Below are positions 59,784 to 64,000 of a stretch of DNA of 64,000 nucleotides, one piece after another. Within the stretch, counting starts at the first letter, position 1. Each line of letters starts with the position of its first letter. The stretch is taken from the NCBI GenBank assembly GCA_049602155.1, contig JBMYRH010000013.1:62001-126000 (forward strand), in the 5' to 3' direction. The notes beneath the pieces are model-generated. The model did no database searches. It worked only from the letters and a program-made list of their open reading frames with translations, and was not told the origin of the DNA. This stretch comes from JBMYRH01 sp049602155 (lineage in GTDB: Bacteria > Myxococcota_A > UBA9042 > PHBI01 > JBMYRH01). A program made the translations under genes and the position numbers.

Positions 59784-60748
59784 TGGGACTCTCAAGCAAG
59801 CCTATCGACTGGGGCCTCAATGGCATGTCGGCTCTGGGGCGTCTGCACCCCAAGGCGCGTCGGCTGATGAAGGAGTCCGAGGTGATCCGGGATGTCGCCT
59901 ACGGGCCTCAGCCCATCCACCGCCTCGATATTTACCGACCGAAAGGGGTGGAGGGTCCGCTCCCGACGCTGCTCTACGTCCATGGTGGTGGCTTCAGGAT
60001 CTTGTCCAAAGAGAGCCACTGGATGTTCGGGTACGGCTTCGCGGCGATGGGCTTCGCGGTCTTCAGCATCAACTATCGCCTCGCGCCCACATACCCTTAC
60101 CCTGCAGCCCTCGAGGACTCTGCTTTGGCCCTTGAGTGGGTCGCTCACCATGCCAGTGAGTATGGGGCGGATCTGGACCGCTTGGTCTACGCCGGGGAGT
60201 CGGCTGGTGCGAACCTCGTGAGCTCTCTCGCCATCGCCGGGGCCTGGGAGCGCCCGGAGGCGCTCGCTCAGCGGGTCTGGGGGCTTGGGCTCTCGCCCAA
60301 GGTGGTCCTCCCCGCCTGTGGCATCTTGCAGGTCAGTGACGGTGAACGCTACTTGCAGCGCACCGAGCTGCCCGAGTGGGTACGAGGGCGCATCAAGGTG
60401 GTCTGCGACGGCTATTTGCCCCACCCATCTGCCGACGTCGAAGCCAACACCTTCGCCGACCCCCTCTGTTTCTTTGAGCGGGCCGCTGAGCCGGACCGGG
60501 CGCTGCCCGCTATCTTCTCTGTATGCGGTGACACGGATCCAATCCGCCAAGACAGTGATCGCCTCAGCGCGGCGTTGGCCCGCTTTGGTCAAGACGACGC
60601 CGTGCGATTTTACCCGGGAGGGCACGCCTTCCATGCCTTCTTCTGGACCGCATCGGCCCGACGCGCCTGGGAAGACACACAGTGTTTTCTCGAACGACAC
60701 GTCGATGGCTTGCGCCGGCCGAAAGCAGGTCTCACACTCGCGTCATGA
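59783..60748 (+). CDS. HSL-family alpha/beta hydrolase (esterase)
   Basis: A 321-residue esterase. Oxyanion motif YVHGGGF (about 56), nucleophile elbow GESAGAN (about 138), then Asp in VCGDTDPI (about 250) and His in PGGHAFHAF (about 278) form the catalytic set of hormone-sensitive-lipase-like enzymes. No signal peptide, so cytoplasmic. It sits between the SSS gene and an acyltransferase gene with 1- and 4-bp overlaps, suggesting a lipid or ester processing role. Confidence 0.87.
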   Translation: MGLSSKPIDWGLNGMSALGRLHPKARRLMKESEVIRDVAYGPQPIHRLDIYRPKGVEGPLPTLLYVHGGGFRILSKESHWMFGYGFAAMGFAVFSINYRLAPTYPYPAALEDSALALEWVAHHASEYGADLDRLVYAGESAGANLVSSLAIAGAWERPEALAQRVWGLGLSPKVVLPACGILQVSDGERYLQRTELPEWVRGRIKVVCDGYLPHPSADVEANTFADPLCFFERAAEPDRALPAIFSVCGDTDPIRQDSDRLSAALARFGQDDAVRFYPGGHAFHAFFWTASARRAWEDTQCFLERHVDGLRRPKAGLTLAS

Positions 60749-61587
60749 TTGGATTCGACGACGCCATTCGCCTCTTCCCCGTAGATCCCGAGGTGAAGCA
60801 GGCGTTCGATGCGCTGCCGAACGAGCTCAATGAGCATGGCTACGATCCGTGGGGCTTCAACCCGACTTTAGCCCGACATACCTACAGCTTTGGGAAGTAC
60901 CTCTACCGCTATTTTCGACCCGTCGTTCGTGGGACTGAGAACATCCCAAGTGGCCGAGTGCTCCTCGTCGCGAATCACTCAGGGCAGCTGCCCTACGACG
61001 GCATGGTCCTCGGTGTCTCGTGCCTCCTCGACGCAAACCCACCTCGGATTGTGCGCGCGATGGTCGAGCGTTGGGTGCCTCGGATCCCCTTCGTGAACGA
61101 GCTCTTCGCCCGCTCAGGAGCGGTGCTTGGCGCGCCGATTAACTGCCGGAACTTGCTCGAAGCAGACAACGCAATCCTGGTGTTCCCGGAGGGCGCACGA
61201 GGGTGCGGAAAGACCTTTGATAACCGCTATAAGCTCGTGGACTTCGGGCGTGGGTTCATGCGGCTCGCGCTTCAGACAAACACGCCGATCGTCCCGATCT
61301 CGGTCATCGGCGCAGAGGAGTCCATCCCCAGCATCTCGCAGGCCAAGCCGCTCGCGGACCTCGTGGGTGCGCCCTACGTCCCGATCCCCTATTTGCTGCC
61401 GCTCCTCGGTCCGTTGGCTTACATCCCCATGCCGACAAAGTTTCACATCACCTTTGGCGAGCCCATGGTCTTCGACGGTGAGTTTGACGATGAAGATGAG
61501 GTGATCCAAGAGAAGGTCGACGAGGTGCGAGCGCAGGTGCAAGCGCTCGTGGATGCGGGCCTCCAAGAGCGGGAGAGCATCTTTTAA
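60745..61587 (+). CDS. PlsC-type lysophospholipid acyltransferase
   Basis: A 280-residue acyltransferase. The first motif is VANHSGQLPYDG, a His-to-Asp spacing of six instead of the classical four, as found in a branch with NHSGxLPxDG. The second is FPEGARGCGK (about 150) and a third is PIVPISVIGAEES. The ATG at 60745 overlaps the hydrolase stop (ATGA); the upstream ATG at 60682 lies inside that gene and is rejected. Likely transfers an acyl chain to a glycerol- or lysophospholipid at the inner membrane. Confidence 0.83.
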   Translation: MIGFDDAIRLFPVDPEVKQAFDALPNELNEHGYDPWGFNPTLARHTYSFGKYLYRYFRPVVRGTENIPSGRVLLVANHSGQLPYDGMVLGVSCLLDANPPRIVRAMVERWVPRIPFVNELFARSGAVLGAPINCRNLLEADNAILVFPEGARGCGKTFDNRYKLVDFGRGFMRLALQTNTPIVPISVIGAEESIPSISQAKPLADLVGAPYVPIPYLLPLLGPLAYIPMPTKFHITFGEPMVFDGEFDDEDEVIQEKVDEVRAQVQALVDAGLQERESIF

Positions 61588-62525
61588 TGGCGACTGTGCT
61601 CATCACCGGTATCGCCGGCAGCCTAGCTCGAATCACTGCGATGGCCCTCGCAGATCGTGGCGATGAGGTCATCGGCGTCGACTACCGCCGAGCACCTGTG
61701 GACCTCCCGCGGTCCATCACGTTTTACGAAGCGAGCTATAACAAGCGCAGCATCGCGGACGTCTTCCGCCGTCATAAGCCAGACGCAGTCTTGCATTTGG
61801 GGCGGGTGGGCAACCTGCGTGTCCGACGAAACAAACGCTTTGATCTCAACGTCGTAGGCAGCGCGAAGATTCAAGAGGAGTGCGTCAATCACAAGGTGAA
61901 GCGCCTCGTGGTGCTCTCGACCTATCACATCTACGGGGCCCATCCGCATAACCACGTCCCCATCCTCGAGGAGGAGCCGATTCGTGCCCTCCAAACCGTC
62001 CCGCAGCTCTCGGACGCGATCCAAATGGACACGCAAGCAGCGACCTGGACCTATCGCCATCGAGGTCTGAAGACCATCGTCCTGCGCGCGACCAACGTGA
62101 TCGGGCCTAACATCAACAACACGACCAGCCGCTTCTTACGCCTGCGCCGGATCCCCTATTTGGCCGGGTACAACCCGATGTGGCAGTTCATCTACGAGAC
62201 AGACATGGTCCAGGCCTTGCTGTTGGCGGTGGACTCGCGAGATCGGGGGATCTTCAACGTCGCTGGTCGTGGTTCATTGCCCTTCGTAGAGGCACTCAAG
62301 CACACCGGGGCACCATTGGTCCCAGTCCCAGCACCTCTGCTGAGGCCTTATGTGAAGCTCGATCCGATCGCGCGGAAGGTGATCCCCACCTACCTCATCG
62401 ATTTCATGCGTTACCCGGTCGTCATCGGTGATCGACGCTTCCGAGACAGCGTCGGCTTCTCTGCCGAGGTCGGCATCTCTGATGCCGTCCGTGCGTGCGC
62501 CACCCGCATCCCGATCGTCTCATGA
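61587..62525 (+). CDS. NAD(P)-dependent epimerase/dehydratase
   Basis: A 312-residue SDR-extended protein with an N-terminal nucleotide-binding GIAGSLA (GxxGxxA) and GVDYR acidic end of beta-2. LSTYHIYG takes the place of the active Ser/Tyr region, and an FIYETDMVQALLLAV substrate-domain segment follows. The classical YxxxK is not clear, so catalysis may differ. It overlaps the acyltransferase stop by 1 bp and the next gene by 4 bp. Role probably in modifying a sugar or lipid head group. Confidence 0.75.
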   Translation: MATVLITGIAGSLARITAMALADRGDEVIGVDYRRAPVDLPRSITFYEASYNKRSIADVFRRHKPDAVLHLGRVGNLRVRRNKRFDLNVVGSAKIQEECVNHKVKRLVVLSTYHIYGAHPHNHVPILEEEPIRALQTVPQLSDAIQMDTQAATWTYRHRGLKTIVLRATNVIGPNINNTTSRFLRLRRIPYLAGYNPMWQFIYETDMVQALLLAVDSRDRGIFNVAGRGSLPFVEALKHTGAPLVPVPAPLLRPYVKLDPIARKVIPTYLIDFMRYPVVIGDRRFRDSVGFSAEVGISDAVRACATRIPIVS

Positions 62526-63205
62526 CGCGTCGCCCGAAACGACGTCGCCGTAAGCACACAGCGGAGGAGCCCCTCGGGGTCTCCGGCTCCGTGCGTCAGT
62601 CGGTGGAGAAGCCTCCACCGCGCCGCCTATGGCTAGGGCCTACGCGCGCCCTGATTGACGCGCTCCCTTTCCATCAGGAGACGCGTCGCGGTCGTGAGTT
62701 CGCGATCTTTGCCCGCCTCATGATCGGCGTCGCCGCCATCATGATGGTGACCATGGGCCGAAAGGACTGGGTCTGGGGGGCGGCAGGGGTGCTGACCGCC
62801 CTGACGTCGCTCATCGTCCCGCTGAGCGAGACACGGCGCCTGCGTTGGCTACGTTACTTGGACGCGATGAAGCTCCCCGTGAAGGTCGTCGAGCCACGCC
62901 CCGCGAGCTTGGAGTTCAATGGTCGAAAGGCCTCGATTCGCGTCGATGGACGGGTATGGAGGAGCGTGAGGCCCTTCGATCCGCCGGGGACCGTCAGGAT
63001 CGTGGGCACCCCACACACAGTTTGGCTCGGCCTTATCCCGCCGGAGGGGCGTAAGCGCGATGAGCTCTGGTTCTCGACGCCTTTGGGCCCACTGGGCGAT
63101 CGCATCGCGACCAAAGAGCAGAGCGAGACGGCGCCCGATGTCAGCCTCGAGCTCGATGCGGATGCCTTCTGCGCGGTCTACGAAGCCTTCGTCGTCCGCC
63201 TTTAA
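62522..63205 (+). CDS. Predicted membrane protein of unknown function
   Basis: A 227-residue protein. The N-terminus is very basic (RRPKRRRRK), with two adjacent hydrophobic helices (about 68-105) and a cytoplasmic-looking C-terminal domain of about 110 residues. The ATG at 62522 overlaps the epimerase stop (ATGA); the 62495 ATG lies inside that gene. Last gene of the plus-strand series. The basic head could bind nucleic acid or phospholipid head groups, but no family is recognised. Confidence 0.6.
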   Translation: MTRRPKRRRRKHTAEEPLGVSGSVRQSVEKPPPRRLWLGPTRALIDALPFHQETRRGREFAIFARLMIGVAAIMMVTMGRKDWVWGAAGVLTALTSLIVPLSETRRLRWLRYLDAMKLPVKVVEPRPASLEFNGRKASIRVDGRVWRSVRPFDPPGTVRIVGTPHTVWLGLIPPEGRKRDELWFSTPLGPLGDRIATKEQSETAPDVSLELDADAFCAVYEAFVVRL

Positions 63206-63229
63206 GGCGGCGCGATCTTCCACCTGAGC

Positions 63230-63961
63230 TTAGTCGTCGAGGGTCATCTCGACCCAGCGCGACAGCAGCGCTGTGGACTCAGGGCTATCGGCCATCCGCG
63301 CCAGCACGGGATCGTTGTCGCGATCTCCGGTCCCATAGGCCTCCCAGTAGCGCAGATAGCGCTCGGTATTCGCAGCCCGCGTCAGCTCGGGATGGAACTG
63401 AGTCGCGATCACGGGGAGACCATCTACCCGCAGCGCCTGAAATGGCGCCGACTCAGAGGAGGCCAAGTTCGTCATCCCCGCGGGTAACCGCGCGGCATGA
63501 TCTTTATGACCGAGCTGAGCACGGAAGGTCGTTGGCAGCGCGCCAAAGAGTGGATCGGTGCGGCCGGCCTCCGTCACGGTCAGCTCATACGTCCCGACCT
63601 CAGCTCGGCTCTCGTCGTGGACGACGTCGCCACCTCCCGCCAACACCAAGGCTTGAAATCCGAAGCACGATGCGAAGGTTGGCACTTTTTGACCAATCAC
63701 GACCCGCGCGAGGAATTCAAAGAACGGCGGCAAGAAATCATGGCCCTCAAGGACCGAGTAATCACCAGAGCCGCCGACTAAGATCGCGTCATGACGATCA
63801 ACAACTGCCTCGGTAGGTGCGCTGCTCAGCAGGTCATGTAACGTGATGCGGTCTTCGGGGACGCCTAAAGCGTTCGCGAAGCATGTCTGCTCATGCTGCG
63901 CCATCGGATCACCGGGGTCGCGAGCCTGCAGTAAAACAAAGCGTGGGTGCCCTTCAGCCAT
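63230..63961 (-). CDS. Class-I glutamine amidotransferase-like protein
   Basis: A 243-residue GATase-fold protein: nucleophile Cys in FASCFGFQAL (about 100) and His/Glu in TQFHPELTR (about 190), with an oxyanion-type GGSGDYS before them. It resembles the glutaminase domain of GuaA but stands alone. Such proteins hydrolyse glutamine or gamma-glutamyl compounds. Convergent with the membrane protein gene; 24 bp separate the stops and I see no terminator. Confidence 0.82.
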   Translation of the reverse strand: MAEGHPRFVLLQARDPGDPMAQHEQTCFANALGVPEDRITLHDLLSSAPTEAVVDRHDAILVGGSGDYSVLEGHDFLPPFFEFLARVVIGQKVPTFASCFGFQALVLAGGGDVVHDESRAEVGTYELTVTEAGRTDPLFGALPTTFRAQLGHKDHAARLPAGMTNLASSESAPFQALRVDGLPVIATQFHPELTRAANTERYLRYWEAYGTGDRDNDPVLARMADSPESTALLSRWVEMTLDD

Positions 63962-64000
63962 GAGCGTAGTATAGGGCCCATTCGACGTCCGTCGAGGAGA

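Noticed and set aside
62845..63223. Antisense frames over the last membrane protein gene.
   Set aside because: They have no RBS or domain, and the sense frame is coupled to the upstream gene by an ATGA overlap.

Overview
The window is GC-rich, densely coded chromosomal DNA, most likely from a deltaproteobacterial-type predatory or marine lineage (Myxococcota or Bradymonadota-like). This placement is inferred from gene content: giant Cys-rich lipoproteins carrying CGDDGCGGSCG modules, a Ser/Thr kinase fused to a cyclase and TPRs, a CarF-like plasmalogen desaturase, DUF1501-type operons, an in-frame UGA redoxin, and many SPase II lipoproteins. No rRNA, tRNA, phage, IS element or CRISPR array was seen.

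Layout. 0-4 kb (minus strand): CarF-like lipid desaturase, a GT-C membrane glycosyltransferase, and a TPR protein coupled to it. 4.2-7.3 kb: two adjacent outer-membrane-protein genes, identical at nucleotide level across RBS, CDS and terminator stem. Their promoter regions are collinear but diverged, and their terminator hairpin is flipped. 7.3-17.4 kb: a lamin-tail lipoprotein, an AlkA-like glycosylase, a PhnZ-like diiron oxygenase, MepA fused to HEAT repeats, a kinase-cyclase-TPR receptor, a B3/B4 protein, a CHAP-like hydrolase and a small beta-barrel. 17.6-19.6 kb: a redoxin whose thioredoxin motif reads W-(UGA)-P-V-C, with a SECIS-like hairpin directly downstream and a translationally coupled lipoprotein. 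19.6-30 kb: an MBL hydrolase, acidic and Cys-rich lipoproteins (one with a fasciclin domain), glyoxalase I, and an RND/MMPL exporter between two paralogous Cys-patterned lipoproteins. 30-34 kb: a complete Fe3+-type ABC transporter. 34-44.4 kb: a coupled PhoD phosphatase/propeller lipoprotein pair and two large Cys-rich lipoproteins. 44.4-51.9 kb: GGCT-like protein, MutH, a class-V PLP enzyme, a membrane protein, and a 1384-residue FG-GAP lipoprotein.

52-63.2 kb is a long plus-strand run of tightly packed genes. It holds a propeller/cytochrome c lipoprotein, a DUF1592-like c-type cytochrome protein, a lipoprotein and a Tat-exported DUF1501 protein. These are followed by an SSS symporter, an HSL-type esterase, a PlsC-type acyltransferase, an NAD(P)-binding epimerase and a membrane protein, mostly with 1-4 bp overlaps. 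The window ends with a minus-strand class-I glutamine amidotransferase.

The strongest unusual signals are the probable selenoprotein at 17642-18508, the homogenised outer-membrane-protein pair with its flipped terminator and tandem palindromic operators at 4228-7287, and the twin lipoproteins flanking an RND exporter at 26324-30056.
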